NCBI GenBank assembly: GCA_963735495.1
Contig: CAVTLG010000014.1
Location: 930,001 to 994,000 of the forward strand
Length of the DNA stretch: 64,000 nt
Direction of reading: 5' to 3'
From: CAVTLG01 sp963735495
Lineage (GTDB): Bacteria; Chloroflexota; Ktedonobacteria; Ktedonobacterales; Ktedonobacteraceae
In this document: in pieces, positions 37,421-45,880 of the stretch
How positions within the stretch are numbered: position 1 is the stretch's first letter
Layout: each line of letters begins with the position of its first letter
The notes under the pieces: generated by a model
Seen by the model: the letters and a program-made list of their open reading frames with translations, nothing else
The model's database searches: none
What the model was told of the DNA's origin: nothing
Program-made: the position numbers and the translations under genes

Positions 37421-37988
37421 TACTTATCTGTTCTAACTGTGTATCGAGGTCAGAACGACTGAGAGGCAAGTGCGTTTTGAGGAAGGTATCAGCGATACGG
37501 CCCAGTGCCTCCCGCTCGGTCCAACCATAGAGTTGCTCCGCCTCCTCATTCCAGGAGAACACGCGGCGAAACCCAAGCCAGTGCAAACGCTTGATCCAGG
37601 CGAGGAAGTCTTGATCTGGGCACAACGGGCACATTGGCGTCTTTCGTGGGAGCAAGTCCAACACGAGGATGCTTCCAGTAGCCGATTTTCCGACGAAGGC
37701 GAGTGTCCAGCGGACGGCTTCCTCTGAGAGATATTGTGTCACGCCCTCCCACACAAGCATCGAAGGTCTTGACGGGTCGAAGATAGTCCCGGTGAAGACA
37801 GCTTCCAGGCTCTCTTTATCGAAGTCGATGGGGACAAACGTGACGTTATCTGGACGGTGAGCGTTATGTGAGATTACCGATGGGTATTGTGACGCTGGTG
37901 TGAAAGAAGCCAGCGATACTTGCTTTGTGCTTCTGTGGAAGCATCCACATGCGAACAGGTCGCAAGTCTTCCCCTGGAGGAAGAGCAA
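37392..37988 (-). pseudogene. Chimeric remnant: SAM methyltransferase fragment joined to PAS fragment
   Basis: The N-terminal half reads RPDNVTFVPIDFDKESLEAV, MLVWEGVTQYLSEEAVRWTL and SILVLDLLPRKTP, the central part of LCM/TcmP-type leucine-carboxyl-methyltransferase-fold enzymes. The SAM-binding N-terminus is lost. After about residue 120 the protein becomes a PAS domain (VFSWNEEAEQLYGWTEREAL, then TFLKTHLP). The two do not belong together. With the adjoining HATPase piece this looks like a deletion scar that fused a methyltransferase gene to a PAS histidine kinase gene. Confidence 0.6.
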
Positions 37989-37993
37989 AGGGA

Positions 37994-38821
37994 ATGGCTA
38001 TGACTGAGGATTCTTTCACGAGTAGCACATCACGGCGCACGTCACCTCTCCCGTTTTTCTTGCTGGTTTTCGCGCTTTCTCTTCCGTTCTGGTTGGCCGG
38101 GACGTTGACATCCTTTCAACTGCTTCCAGCACTCCCAGTCAGTGCGCTCATGTTCGTGTGTCCAGCGACAGCGGCTGCCATATTTGCCTTCCGAGAGCAC
38201 CAGTCCGGGGGCGTGAAGGAACTGCTGGCGAGAGCGTTCGACTTCAGACGCGTCAAAGCGACGATCTGGTATGTGCCTGGCATCCTTCTGATGCCAGGCA
38301 TCATGATCCTCTCCTGGGAGGTGATCCGCCTGGCGGGGGTGCTGTTGCCAGCCCCAGCGTTTTCGGTTGGAACGACGCTCGCCTTGTTTGTGGCGTTCTT
38401 CATCGGTGCTGTGGGGGAAGAACTGGGGTGGTCAGGATACGCGATCGATCCGTTGCAGGAGCGCTTCGGCGCTCTTTGGGGCGCTCTTCTCCTCGGGGTG
38501 GTGTGGGCCGTTTGGCATTACGTGCCGCTACTAGAGGCGCACCGATCGTTGGGGTTCATCGCCTGGTGGTCCCTCGGCACAGTAGCAGCTCGGGTTATCA
38601 TCGTCTGGCTCTACAACAATACGGGCAGAAGCGTCTTCGTTGCCGCCCTCTTCCACACGATGGTCAATCTCACCTGGCAAGTGTTTCCGATCAACGGCTC
38701 GTACTACGATCCACGTGTGACGGGCCTGATCACCGCCATCGTGGCAGTGGTCGTGGTCATCGTGTGGGGGCCACGCACATTGGCTGGGTATGGAAATGGC
38801 TCAAAGAAGAGACACCTCTGA
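37994..38821 (+). CDS. CPBP-family intramembrane metalloprotease
   Basis: 275 residues from ATG 37994 (AAAGGG upstream). Membrane helices surround the conserved motifs AVGEELGWSGYAID (paired Glu), VVWAVWHYVPLLEAHR (His) and ALFHTMVNLTW (His), which together make the CPBP (type II CAAX prenyl endopeptidase-like) active site. Bacterial members include bacteriocin-immunity proteins and uncharacterised proteases. The gene is monocistronic and overlaps no functional neighbour. Confidence 0.88.
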   Translation: MAMTEDSFTSSTSRRTSPLPFFLLVFALSLPFWLAGTLTSFQLLPALPVSALMFVCPATAAAIFAFREHQSGGVKELLARAFDFRRVKATIWYVPGILLMPGIMILSWEVIRLAGVLLPAPAFSVGTTLALFVAFFIGAVGEELGWSGYAIDPLQERFGALWGALLLGVVWAVWHYVPLLEAHRSLGFIAWWSLGTVAARVIIVWLYNNTGRSVFVAALFHTMVNLTWQVFPINGSYYDPRVTGLITAIVAVVVVIVWGPRTLAGYGNGSKKRHL

Positions 38822-39160
38822 TCACTTCTTACTCGTATGAACTGAGCGTTTTGTGATCGCCATGTGATCTTCCTCTCCTGTTTGTGAGAAGAGAGAGAGC
38901 ACAGAAGGCTATGCTTTATTTAAAGAGCAGGAGGGAATGGATAGGGATGAGAAGCATGTTGGGATCAACAAAAAACAGACGCCCGACGTGCCAGTGATAC
39001 ACACCGCATTCCTCCTTTGCCTTTATAAAGAGGGAGCTTTCCTGTCACACCTGCACCGCTTTTGTTACGCGATAAGACAATCAGTCAACGGGGACTCTTC
39101 CGATTGCCAGTCAGGGTGGACTCTACATACCTTTCAGGTTTAAGGAGGACATTTGCCATC
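38822..39160. other. Intergenic, no gene seen
   Basis: 339 bp upstream of the pyrophosphatase. TAAGGAGG sits just before the next start codon. An in-frame extension of the pyrophosphatase ORF (from 39062) carries no ribosome site and is not membrane-like. No clear promoter was identified. Confidence 0.4.
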
Positions 39161-41422
39161 ATGAGTAGCTCTATCTGGATACCAATCATCGTAGGCATGC
39201 TCGCCGTGCTTTTCGCAGGGTATCTCGCACGCTCCGTTTTGCAAAAAGACACGGGAACGCCTGCCATGCAAAAGGTCGCCGACGCGATTCTCAAAGGCGC
39301 GATGGCCTTCCTCAATCGCCAGTATCGTACTATTGCGGTCCTGGCGATTTTTGCAGCTCTTACCGTCGCTGGAGTGCTTTTCTTTATTAGCCAGGGCAGC
39401 GAAGCCGTGCGTTTTGATCTGGCCTGGCATACCGCCTTTGCTTTTCTGATTGGCGCGCTCTGTTCGGGCGTTTCCGGTTACATTGGGATGTATGTCGCGG
39501 TAAAATCGAATATCCGCACCGCCAGTGCGGCTACCCGCAGTCTTGGCGAGGCACTGATGGTCTCACTGCGCGGTGGAGCTGTTTCCGGCTTTCTTGTTGT
39601 CGCGCTCTCTCTGCTCGGTGTCTCCTTGATCTTCTTGACCTACAGTTTCGGTCATGCCATCGAGACCGTTCCCTCGCTCATCGTTGGTTTCGGTTTCGGG
39701 GCCAGTTTTGTCGCGCTGTTTGCGCAGCTTGGCGGTGGCATCTACACCAAAGCCGCCGATGTGGGGGCGGATCTGGTGGGGAAAATCGAAGCGAACATCC
39801 CGGAAGACGATCCGCGCAATCCGGCGGTGATTGCTGATCTAGTTGGTGATAATGTCGGTGATTGCGCCGGTCGTGGGGCAGACCTCTTCGAGTCCACGGC
39901 AGCCGAGAATATCGGCGCGATGATCCTGGGCGTGGCGCTCTATCTGGCCACCAACAATGTTGGCTGGATTCTTTTCCCACTGGTGGTTCGTGCCATTGGT
40001 CTGATCGCCTCTGCTCTGGGTCTCCTCTACGTACGCCCCTCTGTGGTCGTTGAACCCGATAAGGCGGCAGGACGTGATCCGGGCAAAATTGCCATGAAGC
40101 AGCTGACGATCGGCTACCTCATCACCTGTGGACTCTCGGTGATCGGCATTTTTCTGGTGAGCAGATTCATGCTGGGAGGAAGCCACGTTTCGTCCAACCT
40201 GTGGCCATCCTGGATCTGGTTTGGACTGGCTGGGACCGTGGGCATTCTCCTGAGCATTGCCTTCGTCTTCATCACCCAGTATTACACCGGGGCTGCCTGG
40301 CGGCCCGTGCGCGAGATCGTAGCTGCAACACTGACGGGGCCTGCCACCACGATCATTAGCGGCATCTCCGTGGCGTTTGAATGTACGGCCCTGCCGGTCT
40401 TAGCCATCTGTGGGGCACTGGGCCTCTCGTTCTTCCTGGGCAGCCAGGTCCACATTCCGCTCAGCGCGACCATTAATCCAGGCGTGATCAACGTTGGTGG
40501 CATCTTCGGTACTGCTGTCGCGACTATGGGCATGCTGATGAGTTGTGCCTACATCCTCGCTATGGATACCTTTGGGCCGATTACCGACAATGCCGGTGGC
40601 ATTACAGAAATGAGCGGACAGGCCGAAGCCGTCCGCGATATTACCGATGCGCTTGATGGCGTTGGCAATACCACCAAGGCACTGACCAAGGGCTATGCCA
40701 TTGGCTCGGCAGCACTGGCTGCGTTCTTGCTCTTTAGCGCCTACCTGGACGTGCTGTTCTCTTATCAGAAAAATGCGGCTGTGTATCATGTGGACCTGGC
40801 GAATATCGCGGTCTTCATCGCCGCCCTGATTGGTCTGACGCTGATCTTCTTCTTCAGTGCGCTGACGATCCGTGCGGTCGGCACGGCAGCCGGGCAGATG
40901 ATCGAAGAAGTTCGTGACCAGTTTCGGCGTCATCCCAAGATTATGGCTGAGAACCCGGCTGATCGGGTCGATCCCGATTACGCCCGGTGTGTTGACATCA
41001 GCACGCGCGGTGCTTTGCGTGCGATGGTTCTACCGGGTCTCGTCGCGGTGCTTACCCCGGTTGCCGTTGGCGTCATCCTTGGTCCCCAGGCAGAGGCTGG
41101 CCTGCTGATGGTTGGCACGATGGGGGGGATTGTGCTCGCGCTGTTCCTCAACAACGGTGGTGGCGCATGGGATAACGCCAAGAAATATATCGAGGAGGGG
41201 TATCTGCGCGTGAATAAAGCGGGCGAGATAGTTGATCGCCTGGCGACTGGCCCGGATATCGTTGTGCTGGGGAAAAAGAGCGAAGCTCATAAAGCCAGTG
41301 TGGTGGGCGATACGGTCGGCGATCCCTTCAAGGATACGGCTGGCCCCTCGCTCCACGTGGTGATCAAACTGTTGAGTACCATCACCCTGGTCCTTGCTCC
41401 ACTGTTTGTGTACTTACACTGA
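39161..41422 (+). CDS. hppA: Membrane-bound proton-translocating pyrophosphatase, K+-independent type
   Basis: 753 residues from ATG 39161, with AAGGAGG upstream. Sixteen or so membrane segments. The pyrophosphate-binding loops are intact: GGGIYTKAADVGADLVGKIE, then EDDPRNPAVIADLVGDNVGD, GPITDNAGGITEMS and the C-terminal VVGDTVGDPFKDTAGPS. GVGNTTKALTKG carries Lys where K+-dependent enzymes have Ala, which marks the K+-independent, proton-pumping class. It couples cytosolic PPi hydrolysis to proton export. The universal stress protein gene follows 36 bp later and may be co-transcribed. Confidence 0.97.
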   Translation: MSSSIWIPIIVGMLAVLFAGYLARSVLQKDTGTPAMQKVADAILKGAMAFLNRQYRTIAVLAIFAALTVAGVLFFISQGSEAVRFDLAWHTAFAFLIGALCSGVSGYIGMYVAVKSNIRTASAATRSLGEALMVSLRGGAVSGFLVVALSLLGVSLIFLTYSFGHAIETVPSLIVGFGFGASFVALFAQLGGGIYTKAADVGADLVGKIEANIPEDDPRNPAVIADLVGDNVGDCAGRGADLFESTAAENIGAMILGVALYLATNNVGWILFPLVVRAIGLIASALGLLYVRPSVVVEPDKAAGRDPGKIAMKQLTIGYLITCGLSVIGIFLVSRFMLGGSHVSSNLWPSWIWFGLAGTVGILLSIAFVFITQYYTGAAWRPVREIVAATLTGPATTIISGISVAFECTALPVLAICGALGLSFFLGSQVHIPLSATINPGVINVGGIFGTAVATMGMLMSCAYILAMDTFGPITDNAGGITEMSGQAEAVRDITDALDGVGNTTKALTKGYAIGSAALAAFLLFSAYLDVLFSYQKNAAVYHVDLANIAVFIAALIGLTLIFFFSALTIRAVGTAAGQMIEEVRDQFRRHPKIMAENPADRVDPDYARCVDISTRGALRAMVLPGLVAVLTPVAVGVILGPQAEAGLLMVGTMGGIVLALFLNNGGGAWDNAKKYIEEGYLRVNKAGEIVDRLATGPDIVVLGKKSEAHKASVVGDTVGDPFKDTAGPSLHVVIKLLSTITLVLAPLFVYLH

Positions 41423-41458
41423 CTCGTTTGACTTATGCTGCAGAAGAAAGGAATTACC

Positions 41459-42502
41459 ATGATGTTTCAACGCATACTCGTTCCGCTTGATGGATCAAAA
41501 CACGCTGAATTGGCTATTGCTGCGGCTGCACGCCTTGCTCGCGCCTCGGGAGGATCTCTGATCCTTGCTCATCTGCTTCCTGCTCGTACCGGGATTGAGA
41601 GCGATCAAGCTTTGCAAGGGGCGGTGACGCAGGGGACGACAGCCAGCCAGGCTGTCAATGGATCTGCCGCTGCTCTGTTGCGCGATGGGCAGTCTGAAAA
41701 GAGCAAAAGTGTCGCTCGTGCTGATAGCTATCTGCATATGGTGATGCAACAGTACGCAGACGAGCTGAAAAATACGCAGGTAGAGACAGACACAGTAGAA
41801 GTTGGTTCTGTCTCTACCGGTATCGTATCAGCGACGAGGTTGGAGCAGGTCGATCTCGTTGTCCTGTGTTTGCAAGGGGAGACCTTTTTCAATCACTGGC
41901 TGTTCAAACATCTCCCGCGACAGGCTATTCGGCGGAGCGCTGTCCCTGTGCTGGTTCTGAATGAGCAAGGCAAGTTGCTCGACGAGCCAGATGGTGCGCA
42001 TCCCTTCCATGTACTCGTGCCGCTGGATGGCTCGGCGCTGGCCGAAGCGGTCCTGGAACCAGTTGCTCAATTGCTCAAAGCGCTTATCCTGCCTGAGCAA
42101 CGGGTCGTTGTCCAGTTGCTGGATGTTCTTGATGCCCCACATATGAGAGATCACGGACATGACGAACACGCAAACTATGAACGGACGAGAGACGAAGCTG
42201 TGACCTATCTGAACACGGTGGCTGAGCGCATTCAGCGTGAGTGGCAGATCAAACCAGGCGTCATCTCGTCTGTACTACTTAGCTCTGAGGTGCCCGAAAC
42301 GATTTTGCATCAGGCGGAACGCGTGGCTGACGCTCATGCTCCTGCTGGGTGTGATCTGATTGCGATGGGGACACATAGCAGAGATGGTATCCAACGCCTG
42401 ATACATGGCAGCGTGACAGAACACGTGCTTGGTTCCACCAGGTTCCCGCTCTTTGTGGTAACACCGGGCTGGCCGCAAAAGCAGATGCTTCCAACCACAT
42501 AG
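41459..42502 (+). CDS. Universal stress protein with two UspA domains
   Basis: 347 residues from ATG 41459 (AAAGGAA upstream). Tandem Usp domains: the first begins RILVPLDGSKHAELAIAAAA, the second HVLVPLDGSALAEAVLEPVA. The second ends with GTHSRDGIQRLIHGSVTEHV, the G-x2-G-x9-G(S/T) ATP-binding signature. The equivalent region of the first domain (LCLQGETFFNHWLFKHLPRQ) is degenerate, so only the second is likely to bind ATP. Confidence 0.9.
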   Translation: MMFQRILVPLDGSKHAELAIAAAARLARASGGSLILAHLLPARTGIESDQALQGAVTQGTTASQAVNGSAAALLRDGQSEKSKSVARADSYLHMVMQQYADELKNTQVETDTVEVGSVSTGIVSATRLEQVDLVVLCLQGETFFNHWLFKHLPRQAIRRSAVPVLVLNEQGKLLDEPDGAHPFHVLVPLDGSALAEAVLEPVAQLLKALILPEQRVVVQLLDVLDAPHMRDHGHDEHANYERTRDEAVTYLNTVAERIQREWQIKPGVISSVLLSSEVPETILHQAERVADAHAPAGCDLIAMGTHSRDGIQRLIHGSVTEHVLGSTRFPLFVVTPGWPQKQMLPTT

Positions 42503-42525
42503 AGATCTCGTTGCTCGGCGTTATG

Positions 42526-42563
42526 CGTGGACGCGCTTTTCTGGATGGAAAAGCGCGTCCACG
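42526..42563 (+). terminator. 16-bp perfect hairpin after the stress protein gene
   Basis: CGTGGACGCGCTTTTC (42526-42541) pairs fully with its complement at 42548-42563 around a 6-base loop. It lies 24 bp after the Usp stop codon. No T-run follows, so it is either a weak intrinsic terminator or an RNA-stabilising stem. Confidence 0.6.
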
Positions 42564-42592
42564 GCCTGCGGCAAGGTAGGCCAAAGGAGTAA

Positions 42593-42706
42593 TCATGCAA
42601 GCCAAGAAAATATAGAATGTACGTAACCGTCGAAGAGCGGATGCTGGCAGAAAAGTTCGGTACGGCATGGGAACAGTATAAACGGACGACAAGACGCTGG
42701 CTATAA
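42593..42706 (+). pseudogene. Isoprenylcysteine methyltransferase-type C-terminal remnant
   Basis: The frame reads MYVTVEERMLAEKFGTAWEQ and ends YKRTTRRWL, the pattern of the cytosolic C-terminus of ICMT/PEMT-like membrane methyltransferases (VxEERML...FG..Y..Y...T.R). Nothing of the membrane part is present upstream. Confidence 0.5.
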
Positions 42707-42911
42707 ATTGTTTGATTCAGTTCATGCCCGGTAAGAAGGGAGAGAGAAGGTCAGCAAAACTTACGGGCAAGACAGGATGGATCAACCAGCTCTTGACATA
42801 CGGCGCTTAGAGTTTGCACGCTACCTGATCGTAACCGGGAAGCTGACTGATGACCAGGCTGTTTAACCTCCTCCCGACAGATTTTTGCCTGGCCTGTACC
42901 GACGTGCTCGC
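42707..42911 (+). other. Intergenic with a possible 29-residue ORF
   Basis: A tiny ORF at 42777-42866 reads MDQPALDIRRLEFARYLIVT and then GKLTDDQAV. It has ACAGG just before the ATG and a natural-looking composition. It may be a real small protein or the start of a deleted gene. I recognise no family. Confidence 0.3.
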
Positions 42912-43409
42912 CTATGCCAGAGCCAGTTGAAGCTGTGTAGCCAACTCACTTGCCCAGGCGCGGATAACTGTCCAGTCTCGTACGTCGCATGCAGGCATAT
43001 GGTTGAAGGGGAAATGCAACCTGGCTGGATCGATCTTGCCGCCAAAAATTTCAATTGCTCGTGGGGTCAGCCAGTGAAACTTCGCCAGCTCTTTATCGAG
43101 TTGCTCACGTGAACCCTGGAACTCCTTCTCATCGGAGTGCAGCGGGCCGAGCGCGAAAATGGCAATTGGCCGCGCGGCGAGGGCGGCACGATGCCGCGCC
43201 AGAAAATGGCGTGCGTCCCTGTGCCAGTGGAACATAAAAAGCGGCGCTCCCAATACGACTGCGTCGTACCCTTCGAGGTTGCGCACCTTCCGCGCAGGCT
43301 GAAGATTGACCTCAAGCCCGCGTTCACGCAACGTCCCTGCAATCTCATCGGCTACTTCCTGCGTTGAGCCGTAACGCGTTGCATAGGCTACCAGAATTGA
43401 AGTTAGCAT
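42912..43409 (-). CDS. Flavodoxin-domain protein (HemG-like)
   Basis: 165 residues; AAAGGA lies 9 bases before the ATG. It starts LTSILVAYATRYGSTQEVAD, the FMN phosphate-binding loop (T-R-Y-G-S-T), then YDAVVLGAPLFMFHWH and IAIFALGPL. The layout matches flavodoxin-fold proteins annotated as menaquinone-dependent protoporphyrinogen oxidase (HemG) relatives. No haem biosynthesis gene is adjacent, so a general FMN redox role is as likely. It converges on the stress-protein side of the region. Confidence 0.85.
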   Translation of the reverse strand: MLTSILVAYATRYGSTQEVADEIAGTLRERGLEVNLQPARKVRNLEGYDAVVLGAPLFMFHWHRDARHFLARHRAALAARPIAIFALGPLHSDEKEFQGSREQLDKELAKFHWLTPRAIEIFGGKIDPARLHFPFNHMPACDVRDWTVIRAWASELATQLQLALA

Positions 43410-43475
43410 CGTAAAATCCTTTCAATGCACTATTCGCTCATATTATGACTATTTCCCTTCTCTGGTACCACAGTC

Positions 43476-44102
43476 TCATGGGTTCAGCCGGAACGGCGGA
43501 TACTGGTCAGTAACCAGGACGAACGCGTAGGCGATGACCCGATTCTGCCAGCGGATGACGCCTTCCACAAAATCGAACATCCCTCTGGGGTAGTGTCTGG
43601 TGAACAGGATGGCAAACCAGGCGATGATTACCACCACGACTGCCGCGATATCCAGGAACACCAGCACGATGTAGTGAGGAATGGCCAGGAACCACTTCAC
43701 CAGAGGAAGCCATCGGTTGAGTTCACTCGCCACGTTGGGGTAAGCATAGTCCAGGTACACAGACTGGTGATCGGTGGTGGATGGGTAGCGGTCATCCATC
43801 AAGGCCAGGTAGACACCTACCCGATTGGTAAATCGCTGCAACTCCAGGTTCCAGTCGAACCACCAGCGGGGGTACTTCTGGCGGAATACGATCATCAATA
43901 GGGGACCGAGGAACAGCAAGCCGCCAGCCGCAGTTGTCGTAGCTCTGCCATCCGACGCCCACTGCCAGGTCCCTCCTGCTACAGTTCCCAGCACAATGGC
44001 GATAGGAATGGCCACGAAGACGCGGAAGAACGTGGTCAGCCGATCAAGCGGTCGATCTGGGTAGTCAACCGAGAACCGGACGGGATATGTCGTCTGTTGC
44101 AT
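43476..44102 (-). CDS. DUF4389 membrane protein
   Basis: 208 residues from ATG 44102 with AAAGGAGG upstream; the longer frame to 44156 would override that site. It reads YPVRFSVDYPDRPLDRLTTF, a hydrophobic segment, FDWNLELQRFTNRVGVYLAL, DDRYPSTTD, then two membrane segments and RHYPRGMFDFVEGVIRWQNR. The repeated aromatic-Arg motif (W..R...Y...L.DRYP) is characteristic of DUF4389. Function unknown. Confidence 0.85.
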   Translation of the reverse strand: MQQTTYPVRFSVDYPDRPLDRLTTFFRVFVAIPIAIVLGTVAGGTWQWASDGRATTTAAGGLLFLGPLLMIVFRQKYPRWWFDWNLELQRFTNRVGVYLALMDDRYPSTTDHQSVYLDYAYPNVASELNRWLPLVKWFLAIPHYIVLVFLDIAAVVVVIIAWFAILFTRHYPRGMFDFVEGVIRWQNRVIAYAFVLVTDQYPPFRLNP

Positions 44103-44702
44103 AATGAAACCTCCTTTGAAAGACCGGGATGCGTGTTGGCAGTGAGTAAGCGACAAACCATCCAGATGATGCTTATTTCGTCGATCCCGTGATATGTACG
44201 ACCAACAACGTTCCCCAATGCTCCATGCTCTATCGTACCGTAATAACCTCTCGCGCCCATCACTAAAGCACAGGTTCCTCTCTCGATTGGCTCACAGTAT
44301 CATACCGCCTGAAGCGAGGAGAAAAACTGGTAGTGTGAACTTGTTGAGAGCCGTGAAGTGTCGTGTTGAGTTATAAAATCGATGGCTCTCGATGATGGTG
44401 ATGGGCGATACGATGGTCAAAGTTGTGGCCTGGTAGGACAATGCGTGCGGCTATGCTTGTCGGATTGCAGATCTGGCGGCATTCCTTGCCCATAAAGGGA
44501 TTCTGATAGCGCTGTGGATTCAGTGTATAGCATGCACCTGTTGCAAGATTGTGAGATTATCTCGTCTGGTTGTGATACGTTTGTGAGATGCATATACGAT
44601 ACTCTGAATGTCCGATGAAGAAGGGACAGAGACAAGAGATGCGCAGTTTCTCGGTGGTGAAGTCGACCACGAGAAGATTTCCGCAAAGGAAGGAAGACGG
44701 CA
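44103..44702. other. Intergenic region, 600 bp, with regulatory repeats
   Basis: No credible gene. It separates divergent DUF4389 and DoxX genes. TTGTGA repeats lie at 44549-44586. AAAGGAAGGA at about 44688 is the ribosome site of the DoxX gene. Confidence 0.5.
44549..44586 (+). promoter_or_regulatory. Three TTGTGA direct repeats, helically phased
   Basis: TTGTGA occurs at 44549-44554, 44570-44575 and 44581-44586, spaced 21 and 11 bp, that is two turns and one turn of the helix. They lie about 120-150 bp before the DoxX gene. Such phasing fits cooperative binding of a response regulator or CRP/FNR-type half-sites. No palindrome partner is seen. Confidence 0.4.
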
Positions 44703-45482
44703 ATGTTTAGCCAACAAAATGTTCTTTTAAGGTGGAGCGAGCTTCTCATTTTTGCTCTTGCTAGTGTATGGACTATTGTGCATATTATTCTGGGTTTTGC
44801 AGGCGTCACAGCGAATGACTATTGGGGGACAGCTTTGCTCATTCTGTTTCTCCTGGCACTCATTTTAGCTTTCTTTGGCTATGCGCAGGAGCGAACAGCG
44901 TTACAGGCGAGTGCTGCAACTGAGCCATTCCCTGAACCTGCGATTTCGAAGTTCTTCCTGGGTTCAGAGGGAGCCTCTGCGCTGTGGTTTGTTGTGCGTA
45001 TGTACGTTGGGAGCGAGTGGCTGCTAGCTGGATGGGAAAAGATTAAATCTCCGGTCTGGGGAACAAGCGGGAAAGCCATTTCTGGATTTGTCGCCGGTGC
45101 TTTAGCAAAAAGCTCTGGCGCCAATCCAGCAGTGCAAGGATGGTACGCGTGGTTCTTACAGCATATCGTTCTTGCCAATGGAGGATTGTTCTCTTTCCTT
45201 GTCACCTGGGGAGAATTTGCGGTTGGATTAGGCGTCCTTCTGGGCGTACTGACCGGGATAGCAGCAGGTTTTGGGGTGTTGATGAACCTGAATTATCTCC
45301 TCGCGGGGACCGTTAGCATTAACCCTGTGCTAGGTGTATTAGGATTATTCCTGTGCTTCTCGTGGAGAGTCTGCGGATGGATCGGGTTTGATCGCTGGCT
45401 CTTGCCTGCCTTAGGGTTGCCCTGGAAACCGGGAGCCTGGTTCCGTTCGCAAAAACTGACTCCAGCTGTTCCGCCGTCATAA
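44703..45482 (+). CDS. DoxX-family membrane protein
   Basis: 259 residues. An N-terminal pair of membrane helices (about 10-65) is followed by a DoxX-type four-helix unit: RMYVGSEWLLAGWEKIKSPV, then VTWGEFAVGLGVLLGVLTGI and GVLMNLNYLLAGTVSINPV. The GW..K motif and the second-helix Glu match the DoxX/TQO large-subunit family, quinone-linked membrane oxidoreductase components. It sits just before the cytochrome bd genes but is separated from them by a strong hairpin, so it is its own transcription unit. Confidence 0.85.
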   Translation: MFSQQNVLLRWSELLIFALASVWTIVHIILGFAGVTANDYWGTALLILFLLALILAFFGYAQERTALQASAATEPFPEPAISKFFLGSEGASALWFVVRMYVGSEWLLAGWEKIKSPVWGTSGKAISGFVAGALAKSSGANPAVQGWYAWFLQHIVLANGGLFSFLVTWGEFAVGLGVLLGVLTGIAAGFGVLMNLNYLLAGTVSINPVLGVLGLFLCFSWRVCGWIGFDRWLLPALGLPWKPGAWFRSQKLTPAVPPS

Positions 45483-45550
45483 TCTGAGGTGGATCAGCGT
45501 CACGCCACGGAGGACGGTCTATCATCATCCTGAAGCAGTGAAACTGTTTA

Positions 45551-45599
45551 GCAAGAAGCGGAGCGATTGTTGGTAAAACACTATCGCTCCGCTTCTTGC
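45551..45599 (+). terminator. 17-bp perfect hairpin after the DoxX gene
   Basis: GCAAGAAGCGGAGCGAT (45551-45567) pairs completely with 45583-45599 around a 15-base loop. No T-run follows, but the length and position between two units make it a likely terminator. Confidence 0.65.
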
Positions 45600-45677
45600 G
45601 TACTTACTCCATCCTCTCAGCCAGGATGGGGTTTTGAGTTCTGACAGCACCGTCTGTCTGTACGATTTGCTCGGTTG

Positions 45678-45700
45678 TGCGCGCCTTGAGAGGGCGCGCA
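45678..45700 (+). promoter_or_regulatory. GC-rich hairpin in the cydA leader
   Basis: TGCGCGCC (45678-45685) pairs with GGCGCGCA (45693-45700) around a 7-base loop, about 180 bp before cydA. It may be a leader RNA structure or a weak terminator. The 45483-45880 gap otherwise holds only the DoxX terminator and the AGGAGG of cydA. Confidence 0.4.
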
Positions 45701-45880
45701 TGGTTATTGTGACGCGCCTGTGAGCTGAACCAGGCATACTCTCTGGGAAGGAGGGCTGACAAACAAGCTCTCTGTTCTTCGTTCGGAAACAATGCGTTTT
45801 GCTGTTGGTGTCGCTTGTTTGTCGCCAACAAGAACTCGCTAGATGTGCTACCGAGAAAACATGTGCCTGGAGGAGGCTTT

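Noticed and set aside
39062..39160. N-terminal extension of the pyrophosphatase
   Set aside because: The strong AAGGAGG lies just before ATG 39161, and the extension is not conserved-looking.
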